Shown here one piece after another: positions 27,701 to 33,814 of a DNA stretch of 33,961 nucleotides. Numbering within the stretch: the first letter of the stretch is position 1; the number at the start of each line of letters is the position of its first letter. Source of the stretch: JAQBGV01 sp032128395 (lineage in GTDB: Bacteria; Planctomycetota; UBA8108; UBA1146); assembly GCA_032128395.1 (NCBI GenBank), contig JAQBGV010000147.1:1-33961 (forward strand), written 5' to 3'. The notes below the pieces were generated by a model. That model was not told where the DNA came from, searched no databases, and saw only the letters and a program-made list of their open reading frames with translations. The translations under genes were made by a program, and so were the position numbers.

Positions 27701-27703
27701 TAG
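21779..27703 (+). CDS. Bacterial alpha-2-macroglobulin family protein with thioester motif
   Basis: This is a 1,974-residue protease-trap-type protein. An N-terminal hydrophobic segment (about 7-27, LIAALLLWILSSPFLLG) acts as signal or anchor; there is no lipobox Cys. Residues about 30-340 are helical and TPR-like. Macroglobulin-type beta domains include the signature ETDRPVYRPGQTVHFK (570-580). A protease-sensitive 'bait' candidate is the Ala/Pro/Arg-rich stretch near 1165-1190 (PPPSRKSRGRAAGAER). The thioester motif GCVEQ (1439-1443, Cys1440 and Gln1443) lies in PYGCVEQTLNRF, followed by the helical thioester domain (NGDGSWGWWHGYDGDPYITA). ATG 21779 has GGAAAGGA upstream. The usual enterobacterial partner pbpC is not adjacent. 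A defensive or envelope role is inferred from the family. Confidence 0.9.
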   Translation: MPWRIGLSPLIAALLLWILSSPFLLGRAPTPDDRLAEIEAAYAEGSTQRSLDLCREAVDLLEGDARARCIALWALSAESRNEHQELRALYEREIDRVLFPHRAILAQTEGRARARLWGGWEKLEPLERALALWEESGPAFHAEWCSTAFELIEGISVNWQHDIPAEEWEKQAVPDDPEKRNKAYEAWRRGRGLAEDRRRWERTERLFAGIIELAPGSEPRARALLERGMRRLIAIGAVPGIDPLRSLEVGRLIEELRSQPEGETEAAALEEWHARAQVSITDWRTLIGELPNDGRADDAAFLIAWALETQLGELVAAEREYRALLRQYPESPWSSDALGRAEAIVREGIALVDRPRVFPVGTAPLIEFEARNVSQLAISLWRIPDYLDRVEGERALDTEPVSLVSGAPERTWRIETHCEANHKSKRVAIELPTDAAGAYRVRVEGVTSSVDVPVFISGLALHVEGGSDDALAWLVGGSDGRPVAGGEVLLRLDIRRRQERRSWTTRLVTDADGLVRWRYPERFIPLLEDGWNLDRLSAVARSGDEISPAPGFAPRFDAGRRPRLYTYLETDRPVYRPGQTVHFKVTVRHWDGERYANPERKTEIELRFLDPQGTPLLERTARVDQEGVLSGDFTLSSEVTLGMCTLHASHAGSEIPPRNWQRAAFRVEEYRRPEFEVAIDAPGGTVLYGDPLTVTVRGNFLSGEPVRGGKVRIRVQRSPHRFAYQPPKPYPWRTDRSDRGGWGREDVFSGDAALDGEGIAEFEIPTMERGDGLDSRYHVEAWLTDASEREESAVASFPITTTALFAHLEPQHQLIAPSEPIEIKVRAMDADEGGHSAVGEIEIARRVDREELRDGALVPVIDWEPLRTVPFRVESGGGIFREVAEEEGELRFTFRARDDRGKEFEGSCQLWVVGPGFTGRDYRLDGLQLVTSTPIARIGDEARLAVVTERPDATILVLRSAAGRVLGLDVVEAKGQVAQLRFSVRDAESPNFYVQVYAVWDGTLHSAQTEIAVPPDPYFLTGTLTAAAEEILPGEELALDLTLTDPEGRPVAGSWSLTLFDRALLSIQPEITVTPAQHFYERRFGRTMRSGSSLGWRSQGSFSWFADEEPPNRPTHPLPDLLQRMWQRRFSFLAESFFPDGTRQFFGAEVPGEAGSIETATRSAPASLAAEPPPSRKSRGRAAGAERILSDDDGGAQLAPVRIRQNFAETAAWESNFRTDERGRGTLRVTMPDSLTAWRGIARGIDGEGRTFEARVEVRTRRNIRLRLAAPRFLREGDQVVLSLVASNQFDETVKGQISLDYPTVQLASLSASVPVAQREAGRAVVTVEVEIPAEGETTVDLPFAVGSPGEAPLIALLATPRESDGLERILPVLPYGLDRYLGRAGVAADADGFTTDGWGFAVPEESDPASRSLVIDLTPSPAIALIESLPYLVQYPYGCVEQTLNRFVPALVVAETLKRTGVDLAEILPDRSAEFPIGFWGHLAERPLELFHPEDLAHLLSVGQAKLRQAQNGDGSWGWWHGYDGDPYITALVVEHLCTAREVGIEVDWSVIDAGTRWLQRHVLGRDLAGELEIYERPGLEELVWVARALLHAGKLGRIPIEDDSDGLTPLLEFLYGVRARVGDQSKALLALALHDSGLPENSGRARVMIQNLGAERFGVVFFGRNDALAWYDHRVESTAWAVRAMLAIAPDDFRIAPTVRWLIENRAGNHYDSTRSTATVALALTEYLRQTGELDCDLQAEIFVDGNPVGSYAVDRKSLFRSRGRIEVPAAMLESGEHRLEIRRGGRGPLYWSAGLEFYSREDPVPAGGNRVEIARRAFKLVDVKRPQQQREVIDGKPVIRTTFVWERERRPLIDGAVISTGDRILVELEVKSANEFRYVIVESPKPAGLETVAQQSGFIGGVYGYRELRDDKVAWFVSRLPEGSSTIGIELRAERPGRYRTVPATVEAMYLPHVRANSESGVIEVAGSPPR

Positions 27704-27729
27704 TGGACCAGCGGCGGCTTCGGGGGCAG

Positions 27730-27758
27730 GCCGGCGACGCGCAGGAGAGCGCGCCGGC
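27730..27758 (+). terminator. GC-rich hairpin after the alpha-2-macroglobulin gene
   Basis: GCCGGC arms plus an inner 4-bp stem with a small bulge lie 26 bp after the stop codon. No T tract follows. A second small hairpin (CGAGC AGAAA GCTCG) sits at 27809-27823. Between these convergent genes (27704-27855) I see nothing else. Confidence 0.4.
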
Positions 27759-27855
27759 GGTCGGATCGGCGCTACATCCGTCACGGGGGAGGGGCAGGTC
27801 AGGACCCCCGAGCAGAAAGCTCGAGCAGGTCGATCCCATCGACGCAACCGGGCGG

Positions 27856-28542
27856 CTAGGCCGGGTCCGCCTCCGGATGCCGTATGCGCTCCACGACTTC
27901 CGCCGGAACGCCGACCACCACCGTCCCGCCCGCCACGTCCTTCGTGACGAGAGAACCGGGTCCGATCGCGGAGTCGGGTCCGATGAGCACGCCGTCCACG
28001 ACCCGGCACCCCAGGCCGAGGTAGGCGCGCTCGCCGATGCGCACCGCGCTACCGACGACCGACCCGGGAGCCACCTCGACGTAGTCGCCCACTCGAGTCC
28101 GGGCACCGATGATCGCGCCGCAGCCGATCACTGCTCCGCGCCCCACGCGCACCCCGACATCGAGGACCGCGTTCGCGTGCACCACTGCCCCCGGCCACAC
28201 CTGCACTCCGTGTCCGGTACAGGTTTGTGGATGGACGAGAGGAAGCGCTGGGATCCCCTCTCCCTCGAGGGTGGCGAGGATCATCTCGCGGTCCTCCGCT
28301 CTGGAGGCCGCGGGGACCGCTCCGATGATCCGATCGCGATAGCGCCCGAGATTCTCGATGGTGTCGAGCACCGGCAGCCCCGCGACGGGCCGACCGACTC
28401 GATCGGTCGTCGGATCGAATGCGATCAATCCGAGGATCGAGACCGGGTTCGGGCGCTGTCGGATCAGATGAACGATCCGCTCCGCCTCCAGGGAGGCCCC
28501 GATGATCAAGATCGCCCCGGAGGGCGTGCCCGATATCGGCAT
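27856..28542 (-). CDS. PglD/NeuD-type acyltransferase (left-handed beta helix)
   Basis: This 228-residue cytosolic protein has an N-terminal nucleotide-fold-like part (GAILIIGASLEAERIVHLI, about 8-80) and a C-terminal hexapeptide-repeat beta helix (about 125-215: GAVVHANAVLDVGVRVG, GAVIGCGAIIGARTRVG, GPGSLVTKDVAGG, VVGVPAEVV). This is the layout of NeuD/PglD enzymes that acetylate amino-sugars for sialic-acid-like, bacillosamine or other surface glycans. The usual catalytic His region is not clear, so activity is not certain. ATG 28542 has GGAAGGA upstream. No sugar-nucleotide gene is adjacent, so the acceptor is unknown. It diverges from queF across 231 bp. Confidence 0.75.
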   Translation of the reverse strand: MPISGTPSGAILIIGASLEAERIVHLIRQRPNPVSILGLIAFDPTTDRVGRPVAGLPVLDTIENLGRYRDRIIGAVPAASRAEDREMILATLEGEGIPALPLVHPQTCTGHGVQVWPGAVVHANAVLDVGVRVGRGAVIGCGAIIGARTRVGDYVEVAPGSVVGSAVRIGERAYLGLGCRVVDGVLIGPDSAIGPGSLVTKDVAGGTVVVGVPAEVVERIRHPEADPA

Positions 28543-28700
28543 GGACGGTCCTTCCCGAGCCGGCGGTCGCCGGCAGCTCCTCCACGGTCGGGACCCGAAG
28601 TATCGGGCCTCCCCCCGCACCGCGCCCCAATAGGGGGTCGAACGTTCCACTGTATCGTTCGGCGGGCTCCCCTGCACCGTTCACATCGGTCCGCAGCCCC

Positions 28701-28731
28701 CCCAGCTGGATCCCTTTTCGGCAGCTGGGGT
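28701..28731 (+). other. Hairpin upstream of queF
   Basis: A perfect 9-bp inverted repeat (CCCCAGCTG / CAGCTGGGG) has a 13-base loop with a TTTT run. It lies 42 bp before the queF ATG. A TAGGAT -10-like hexamer follows at 28738-28743, so the hairpin may be an operator overlapping the promoter rather than an RNA element. It does not match the preQ1-I riboswitch pattern. Confidence 0.4.
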
Positions 28732-28773
28732 TCGGGTAGGATCGCGGTGTCCACATTCCCGGAGGCCTCTCCC

Positions 28774-29130
28774 ATGAGCACTCAACCGAGTCGCGACCTC
28801 GAGACCTTCCCCAACCCCGCCCCCGACCGGGACTACACGATCGAACTCGACTGCCCCGAGTTCACCTGTCTCTGTCCCATCACCGGGCAACCCGACTTTG
28901 CCGCGTTCAAGATCGAGTACACCCCCGATCAGCTCTGCATCGAGACGAAGTCGCTCAAGCTCTATCTGTGGGCGTTCCGGGACGAAGGGGCGTTCCACGA
29001 GGCGGTGACGAATCGGATCCTCGATGACCTCGTCGCGGCCTGTTCGCCGCGATGGATGCGGGTCACCGGATCCTTCATGGTCCGCGGGGGGATCACGCCT
29101 CGGATCGTGGTAGAGCACCGGGCGGGCTAG
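28774..29130 (+). CDS. queF: 7-cyano-7-deazaguanine (preQ0) reductase, unimodular type
   Basis: QueF reduces the nitrile of preQ0 to preQ1 with NADPH, in the cytosolic pathway to queuosine in tRNA. The 118-residue length fits the short (YkvM-type) form. The nucleophile Cys34 lies in FTCLCPITGQPDFA with Asp41 as the acid; the family motif appears as ETKSLKLYL, and GAFHE supplies the His. ATG 28774 has GGAGG 8 nt upstream. No other queuosine genes (queC, queD, queE, tgt) are nearby. It precedes lexA by 129 bp on the same strand, but lexA has its own promoter. Confidence 0.95.
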   Translation: MSTQPSRDLETFPNPAPDRDYTIELDCPEFTCLCPITGQPDFAAFKIEYTPDQLCIETKSLKLYLWAFRDEGAFHEAVTNRILDDLVAACSPRWMRVTGSFMVRGGITPRIVVEHRAG

Positions 29131-29196
29131 CATCCAAACCGGACCCGTTTCGCCTGCGACTCTCCCGTCGCCGCCTCCCCCGCCGCCATCCAGGGG

Positions 29197-29225
29197 TAGA
29201 CACACGAACAGATGTTCGTTATGGT
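29197..29225 (+). promoter_or_regulatory. lexA: lexA promoter
   Basis: TAGACA (29197-29202, five of six to consensus), exactly 17 bp, then TATGGT (29220-29225, four of six). The SOS box lies wholly in the spacer, so LexA binding would block RNA polymerase. The start codon lies about 35 bp after the -10. Confidence 0.8.
29204..29219 (+). promoter_or_regulatory. lexA: LexA operator (SOS box)
   Basis: The sequence ACGAACAGATGTTCGT has perfect 6-base arms (ACGAAC / ACGAAC on the other strand) around four bases. It matches the CGAAC-rnry-GTTCG consensus first defined in Gram-positive bacteria. Its place between -35 and -10 of lexA implies autoregulation. I saw no second copy in the window. Confidence 0.88.
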
Positions 29226-29259
29226 GATCCCGTCTCCCCCACGACTGGAGGGCATTCCC

Positions 29260-29895
29260 ATGACCCCTTCGCGCTCATCCGGCGAACCCACGCGGGACGC
29301 CATCATCGCGTTTCTGGAGCGATGCTCCGGCCGCGGCTCCCCTCCCACCGTTCGCGAGATCGGTGAGGCGGTCGGGCTTCGGTCTCCCGCATCCGTGCAC
29401 CGCCAACTCCGCACGCTCGAAGAGGCGGGTCGCATCACCGGCGAGGAGGACGGGCGGTCGCGCAGGTGGCGACTCGCCGGATCCAGCGGCACTCGCCGAC
29501 GCGGCGGGGAGACGATCCCCGTCGTCGGACGGATCGCCGCCGGCGAACCGATCGAGAGTGTCGACTTCCAGGAAGATCCCCTTCGACTCTCCCCCCGCGC
29601 CTTCGCAGGCTCCGGTGACATCGTCGCGCTGCGTGTCGAAGGGGAGAGCATGCGCGAGGCCGGGATCCTCTCGGGGGACTTCGCGATCATCCGCCGGCAA
29701 CCCGAGGTCGAGAACGGCGCGGTGGCTGCCGTGACGCTCGACGGTGAAGGAACGCTCAAGGTCTGGCGCCGGACCGGGCGGCGAGTCACCCTCGAACCCC
29801 GCTCTCGCGGATTCGAGGCGATCGCCGTCGGTCGACGCTCCGGCGAGCTCCAGGTGTTTGGACGGCTCGTCGGAGTCGTCCGGATGTTCGAGTGA
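29260..29895 (+). CDS. lexA: LexA repressor (SOS regulator, self-cleaving)
   Basis: LexA represses DNA-damage genes and self-cleaves when RecA filaments form. ATG 29260 (211 aa) follows a GGAGG 7 nt upstream; the earlier in-frame ATG at 29212 lies inside the operator and can be dismissed. The N-terminal winged helix has PPTVREIGEAVGLRSPASVHRQLRTLEEAG (in 28-57). The cleavage bond is Ala94-Gly95 in GRIAAGEP. The catalytic Ser130 lies in VEGESMREAG and Lys167 in GEGTLKVWRR. All key residues are present, so it should be functional. The next gene begins 4 bp after the stop and should be induced with lexA. Confidence 0.96.
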   Translation: MTPSRSSGEPTRDAIIAFLERCSGRGSPPTVREIGEAVGLRSPASVHRQLRTLEEAGRITGEEDGRSRRWRLAGSSGTRRRGGETIPVVGRIAAGEPIESVDFQEDPLRLSPRAFAGSGDIVALRVEGESMREAGILSGDFAIIRRQPEVENGAVAAVTLDGEGTLKVWRRTGRRVTLEPRSRGFEAIAVGRRSGELQVFGRLVGVVRMFE

Positions 29896-29899
29896 TCCG

Positions 29900-30160
29900 A
29901 TGGAACTGCACGAGGAATCGATCGATGAACCGGTCGGGGCGCTGCTCGCCCGCTTCGACGGACGCGGCATCGAGCCGGTCTCGTTCCAGTGGCGACGCAG
30001 GAACTACCAGGTGAAGCAACTGAATGCACGCTGGATCGACCGGACGCTCTCCCCCGCACTGCACGGATTCACGGTGACGGTGGGGAGCGGTGACATCTTC
30101 GAGCTGTCGTACCAAGAGGGAGAGGCGCTCTGGCGCCTCGAACGCATCTTTCTCTTGTAG
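29900..30160 (+). CDS. Small protein, DUF6504-like, in the lexA operon
   Basis: This 86-residue protein starts at ATG 29900, 4 bp after the lexA stop, and is therefore very likely translated from the SOS-controlled lexA message. The core PVSFQWRRRNYQVKQLNARW and the final ALWRLERIFLL resemble DUF6504, a small domain that I recall next to the error-prone polymerase-like ImuB in other bacteria; that neighbourhood is not visible here. There is no signal peptide or membrane segment, and the many Arg and aromatic residues would fit a nucleic-acid or protein-binding accessory. Family call moderate; function unknown. Confidence 0.6.
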   Translation: MELHEESIDEPVGALLARFDGRGIEPVSFQWRRRNYQVKQLNARWIDRTLSPALHGFTVTVGSGDIFELSYQEGEALWRLERIFLL

Positions 30161-30183
30161 GCCAGGTCGCCGATGGGGGCATC

Positions 30184-30221
30184 GATGGAACCGGCTCGCC
30201 GAAGGTGATGCCAGTCCCATC
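30184..30221. repeat. REP-like hairpin between convergent genes
   Basis: Imperfect 12-base arms (GATGGAACCGGC / GCCAGTCCCATC, two mismatches) enclose TCGCCGAAGGTGAT, which can itself fold (TCGCC GAA GGTGA). It lies between the stop codons of the DUF6504-like gene and glpK, 24 bp from each. A related copy of the GGCTCGCCGAAGGTGATGCC core is at 33711-33730. It could act as a two-way terminator. Confidence 0.65.
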
Positions 30222-30245
30222 CGCAAGACCACGTCGCGGGATCGC

Positions 30246-31742
30246 TCACGAAACGGGAGTCGGTTCTTCCCACCGCTTGGCGCGCTCGATCGCTCTCCCC
30301 CACCGTTCGATGAGCGCTTCCGTGTCGGCGTCACCGTCCGGTTCGAACACGCGCTCCTCCCCCGCGGTCGCCGCCAGCGCGCCCGTGGAGTCCCACACCC
30401 CCACCGCGAGTCCGGCGAGGTACGCCGCGCCTTGGGCGGTCGATTCAGTCTCCTCCGGGCGCACCACCGGAATGCCCAGGAGGTCCGCCTGGAGCTGCAT
30501 CAGGAAGTCGTTCGCGCTCGCGCCTCCGTCGACTCGCAACTCACGCAATCGGAAACCGGCGTCCTGTTCCATCGCCGCGACCAGATCCCTCACCTGCAGG
30601 GCGATGCTCTCGAGTGCTGCGCGCGCGATGTGTGCACGACCCGTGCCCCGCGTCATGCCGAAGAGAGCGCCCCGCGCGTACGGATCCCAGTGCGGCGCTC
30701 CGAGGCCCGCGAATGCCGGGACCAACACCACCCCCTCGCTCGAATCGACCGATGCGGCGAGCGACTCGACCTCGGCGGCATCCTGGATCATGCCGAGCCC
30801 ATCGCGGAGCCACTGCACCACCGCGCCACCCGCGAACACGCTCCCCTCCAATGCGTACTCGGTGCGTTCTCCACGCTGCCAGGCGATGGTCGTGAGGAGC
30901 TGATTCCGACTCGCCACCGCCTCCGATCCCGTGTTCACCAACAAGAAACAGCCGGTGCCGTAGGTGTTCTTCGCGAGCCCACGGTCGAAGCAGTGTTGTC
31001 CGAACAGCGCGGCCTGCTGGTCGCCGGCGATCCCCGCGATCGGCGTGCCGCGCAGAGGGTCGACGGTCGCCTCACCGTAGATCTCGGACGAGGTCCGCAC
31101 TTCGGGGAGGACCTCCACCGGGACGTTCAAGATCCCGCAAAGCTCCTCGCTCCACTCCCCTGCGTGGATGTCGAACAGCATCGTCCGACTCGCGTTGCTC
31201 GGATCGGTTGCATGTACCGCGCCGCCGGTGAGCTTGAAGAGGAGCCAGCTGTCGATCGTCCCGAAGCAGAGCTCTCCCGCCGCCGCACGCGACCGAGCGT
31301 CGGGGACGTGGTCGAGGAGCCAGGAGAGCTTCGTGCCAGAGAAGTATGCATCGAGAACGAGGCCGGTCGTCGCTTGGATCGTCTCCGCGTATCCATCGGC
31401 CCGCAGCCGATCGCAGTGCTCCGCGGTGCGTCGGTCCTGCCACACGATGGCGGGCGCGAGAGGGCGACCGGTCCGGCGCTCCCACAACACCGTCGTCTCG
31501 CGTTGATTGGCGATCCCGATCGCGGCCACATCCGAACTAGAGATTCCCGCGCTGTCGATCGCTGCGCGCACCGTCGCGATCTGCGCCTCCCAGATCTCCT
31601 CTGGATCGTGGTCGACCCACCCCGGCCTCGGGAAGTACTGGGGGAACTCTCTCTGACCGACGCCGCAGACCCTCCCGTCGGAGTCGAAAACGATCGCCCG
31701 CGAACTGGTGGTGCCCTGATCGAGGGCGAGGAGATACTTCAT
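30246..31742 (-). CDS. glpK: Glycerol kinase
   Basis: GlpK phosphorylates glycerol to glycerol-3-phosphate with ATP in the cytosol. ATG 31742 gives 498 residues, the usual length; an upstream frame extension lacks support, while GGGGGAA lies just before this ATG. Motifs: LLALDQGTTSSRAIVFD (phosphate-binding), GWVDHDPEEIW, ANQRETTVLWER (glycerol-contact Arg/Glu), YFSGTKLSWLLD, AGDQQAALFGQ (catalytic Asp) and GTGCFLLVNTG, with RVDGGASANDFLMQ and STAQGAAYLAGL in the second lobe. No glpF or glpD is adjacent. It lies 59 bp downstream of the HEAT/VWA gene on the same strand. Confidence 0.96.
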   Translation of the reverse strand: MKYLLALDQGTTSSRAIVFDSDGRVCGVGQREFPQYFPRPGWVDHDPEEIWEAQIATVRAAIDSAGISSSDVAAIGIANQRETTVLWERRTGRPLAPAIVWQDRRTAEHCDRLRADGYAETIQATTGLVLDAYFSGTKLSWLLDHVPDARSRAAAGELCFGTIDSWLLFKLTGGAVHATDPSNASRTMLFDIHAGEWSEELCGILNVPVEVLPEVRTSSEIYGEATVDPLRGTPIAGIAGDQQAALFGQHCFDRGLAKNTYGTGCFLLVNTGSEAVASRNQLLTTIAWQRGERTEYALEGSVFAGGAVVQWLRDGLGMIQDAAEVESLAASVDSSEGVVLVPAFAGLGAPHWDPYARGALFGMTRGTGRAHIARAALESIALQVRDLVAAMEQDAGFRLRELRVDGGASANDFLMQLQADLLGIPVVRPEETESTAQGAAYLAGLAVGVWDSTGALAATAGEERVFEPDGDADTEALIERWGRAIERAKRWEEPTPVS

Positions 31743-31801
31743 CGATTCCCCCATCTTGTGCATCTGCATCTCGTGCAACTGGTGTACCGACGCGTCTCCG
31801 C

Positions 31802-33382
31802 TCACTCCCCGGCGGTGACCGCCCGAACCTCACCCCCGGAGCGCTCGGCGAGGCGATCGACGAATGCGCGGTTTCGGCCCCCCGTCTCGGCGACGAGGAG
31901 GACGTGCACCCGGGCGCACGTCCACCGATTCAACCTCTCGAAGTGCCAGAGGAAGCGGTCGTAGTCGTGGTACTTCCCCTCGGTCGGCGCGCCCTCGCTC
32001 ACCAGATAGATCGTGTCGACGAAGGGGCTCCGCGCCGAGAACGCGAGGGCATCGTAGACGTTTCCGCGGGCGTGGCCGGGCTGGGTCGGAATCTCCTGAG
32101 TCTGGCAGAACTCGACGATACGCCTTCGCGCCCGCTCGAGGCGCTGCGGCTCCGGGTGTGCGGCGAAGTAGGTGCTCGCGAAGGTGATCACGTTCACCCA
32201 GGTGCGGTCATCGAGGGCGGTGAGCACGCGCGCGAGTTCCCCCTTGGCGTGATCGAGGCGCGACGGGCCGCTCCCCCCCTGCTCCCCCGAGAGAGTGCGC
32301 GACATCCCGCCGGAGAGGTCTTGCAGGAAGGTCACCCGTTCGGAGTCGACCGGGATGCCATGGAAGCTCACGACGGAAGTTCCGCCGCCGCTCTGCGCCG
32401 GTCGCTTGCCGGGGACTCCCGCCGAGGGTGGTTGCCACGTCTCACGCTTGGCCGACCACCATGCGCGCCAGTTCAACGCCTCGAAGGGCATCGCCTCGCC
32501 GGTGATCGCCCCGAGCGCTTCGAATCGAGCCCGACGGGCGCGGCCGGTGGCGTCGTCCAGAGATTCGAGAAGGGCATCGATCGCGCTCTTCTGAATCTCG
32601 ACCGAAACGCCGGCGCGGTCGACGCGTGCGAGTGTCGTGAGTGCCGCGATCTCGACCCGCGGCCCCCAGATCTGCTGGCGATCCTTCGGCGGCTCGGCGA
32701 GTTGCTCGAGGGCAGCGGAGAATGCGCCGGCTCCGTCGAATTGCTCGAGCGCTCGCAGGGCAGCGATGCGAAGCGGCAGGAGTTTCTTCTCGGCGAGAGC
32801 GGAATCGATGGCCTCGCGCGCTGCCACACCCTCGAGTCGAGCGAGGGCCACCAGCGCTTCCGCCCGCACGAGCCAGTGCTTGTCGCGCGAGAGAGTGCTC
32901 CGGATCGATTGCTTTGCGGCAGCCTCGTCGTATTCCCCGAGCGCCCAGACCGCCATCGCCCGCACGTCTTCGAAAGGATGTGTCAAGGAGCAGCGCACCA
33001 GCGGGACGACGCCGCCAGCGGGCTTCCGGCGGCCGAACAGTTCGCCGACCGCTTCCGCGATGAGGGGCTCTCCAGCGATGAGCCCAGGAGCAAGGGCGAG
33101 CAGCGTTTCCTCCGGCCACTTCTCGAGGAGCGTCGCGAATACCGCGTCGCGAACATATCCGGAGGTGTCGGCGAGCAGCTCGAGTGCACGCACGGCCGCC
33201 GGGGCGCCGGCTTCGACCTCTTTTTTCGCGGCACTCGCCGCCTGGGTCTGTTTCTCGATCCCGCGCTTCCAATCGACGTAGGCGGGACCGGGGGCCTCGA
33301 TGGAGGCGAGGGCGGGGATGGAAAGAGGGAAGAGCGCGAGTAGTGCGAGGGTGGAATGCGTGCGTCGTCTCGTTCGGGGCAT
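31802..33382 (-). CDS. Secreted HEAT-repeat protein with VWA-like domain
   Basis: ATG 33382 (526 aa) has GGAG 7 nt upstream. Residues about 10-27 form a signal peptide (STLALLALFPLSIPALA). A helical HEAT-like region follows (about 55-300), with repeated units such as DVRAMAVWALGEYDEAAAKQ and WLVRAEALVALARLEGVAA. The C-terminal part (from about 345) is VWA-like: VTFLQDLSGGMSRTL sits where a metal site (DxSxS) is expected but has Gly at the last Ser, and later strands include WVNVITFASTYFAAHP and DTIYLVSEGAPTEG. The HEAT/VWA pairing occurs in planctomycete-type secreted proteins; its role is unknown. glpK follows 59 bp downstream, possibly on the same transcript. Confidence 0.72.
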   Translation of the reverse strand: MPRTRRRTHSTLALLALFPLSIPALASIEAPGPAYVDWKRGIEKQTQAASAAKKEVEAGAPAAVRALELLADTSGYVRDAVFATLLEKWPEETLLALAPGLIAGEPLIAEAVGELFGRRKPAGGVVPLVRCSLTHPFEDVRAMAVWALGEYDEAAAKQSIRSTLSRDKHWLVRAEALVALARLEGVAAREAIDSALAEKKLLPLRIAALRALEQFDGAGAFSAALEQLAEPPKDRQQIWGPRVEIAALTTLARVDRAGVSVEIQKSAIDALLESLDDATGRARRARFEALGAITGEAMPFEALNWRAWWSAKRETWQPPSAGVPGKRPAQSGGGTSVVSFHGIPVDSERVTFLQDLSGGMSRTLSGEQGGSGPSRLDHAKGELARVLTALDDRTWVNVITFASTYFAAHPEPQRLERARRRIVEFCQTQEIPTQPGHARGNVYDALAFSARSPFVDTIYLVSEGAPTEGKYHDYDRFLWHFERLNRWTCARVHVLLVAETGGRNRAFVDRLAERSGGEVRAVTAGE

Positions 33383-33422
33383 CGGGTACTCCGTTCGACG
33401 CGGGGTTCGCTCGCCGGGGAGC

Positions 33423-33431
33423 AGGATAGCA
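33423..33431 (-). promoter_or_regulatory. Candidate extended -10 promoter of the HEAT/VWA gene
   Basis: TGCTATCCT on the minus strand, about 40 bp upstream of the ATG at 33382, resembles the TGCTATAAT of the kinase promoter. No strong -35 is seen. Confidence 0.35.
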
Positions 33432-33539
33432 GGTCCAGTGTGCCCTGCCACGGGGACACGAGCGGAACCACGATCGAAGAGCAGTCCGCAATCGGACCGG
33501 GGCGGCCGATGGCTCGACGCTCTGCAAGAAGGTGAGCAT

Positions 33540-33619
33540 CCTGTCCCGGACGCTCGACCGCCGCTGCACCGTTCTCGAACAACGCCAGCGTCCGGGACAG
33601 GCAGCACGGCAGAGCCGCG
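33540..33619. repeat. 80-bp interspersed repeat, copy 1
   Basis: Identical at 78 of 80 bases to 33729-33808 (same orientation). It contains a perfect 15-bp inverted repeat (CCTGTCCCGGACGCT, 33540-33554, and its complement, 33587-33601) around a 32-base spacer. Frames run through it but look like repeat translation, not a gene. Confidence 0.9.
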
Positions 33620-33717
33620 AGCCAGTCCCATCATCCGTTCATCCGTTCGTCAGCTCATCCGCTCTTCATCCGTTCATCCGCCTGCGGCATACCGCATCCA
33701 TGATGGGACTGGCTCGC
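33617..33717. repeat. 18-bp perfect inverted repeat flanking a short tandem repeat
   Basis: The arms at 33617-33634 and 33700-33717 (GCGAGCCAGTCCCATCAT and its complement) match perfectly. The 65 bases between hold several near-copies of the 8-mer ATCCGTTC. The right arm continues into the GGCTCGCCGAAGGTGATGCC core shared with 30192-30211. Confidence 0.85.
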
Positions 33718-33728
33718 CGAAGGTGATG

Positions 33729-33808
33729 CCTGTTCCGGACGCTCGACCGCCGCTCCACCGTTCTCGAACAACGCCAGCGTCCGGGACAGGCAGCACGGCA
33801 GAGCCGCG
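33729..33808. repeat. 80-bp interspersed repeat, copy 2
   Basis: Second copy of the repeat at 33540-33619, differing at 33734 and 33755. Its left arm has one change, so its inverted repeat carries one G-T pair. Similarity ends at 33808, six bases before the predicted end of the group II intron. Confidence 0.9.
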
Positions 33809-33814
33809 GTCGCG

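Noticed and set aside
28680..28773. preQ1 riboswitch upstream of queF
   Set aside because: Only a simple 9-bp hairpin is visible. The preQ1-I loop, the A-rich tail and the pseudoknot partner are absent.
33635..33699. CRISPR-like or telomere-like ATCCGTTC repeat
   Set aside because: Units are only about 8 bases, imperfect and few. It is a short tandem repeat inside an inverted repeat.
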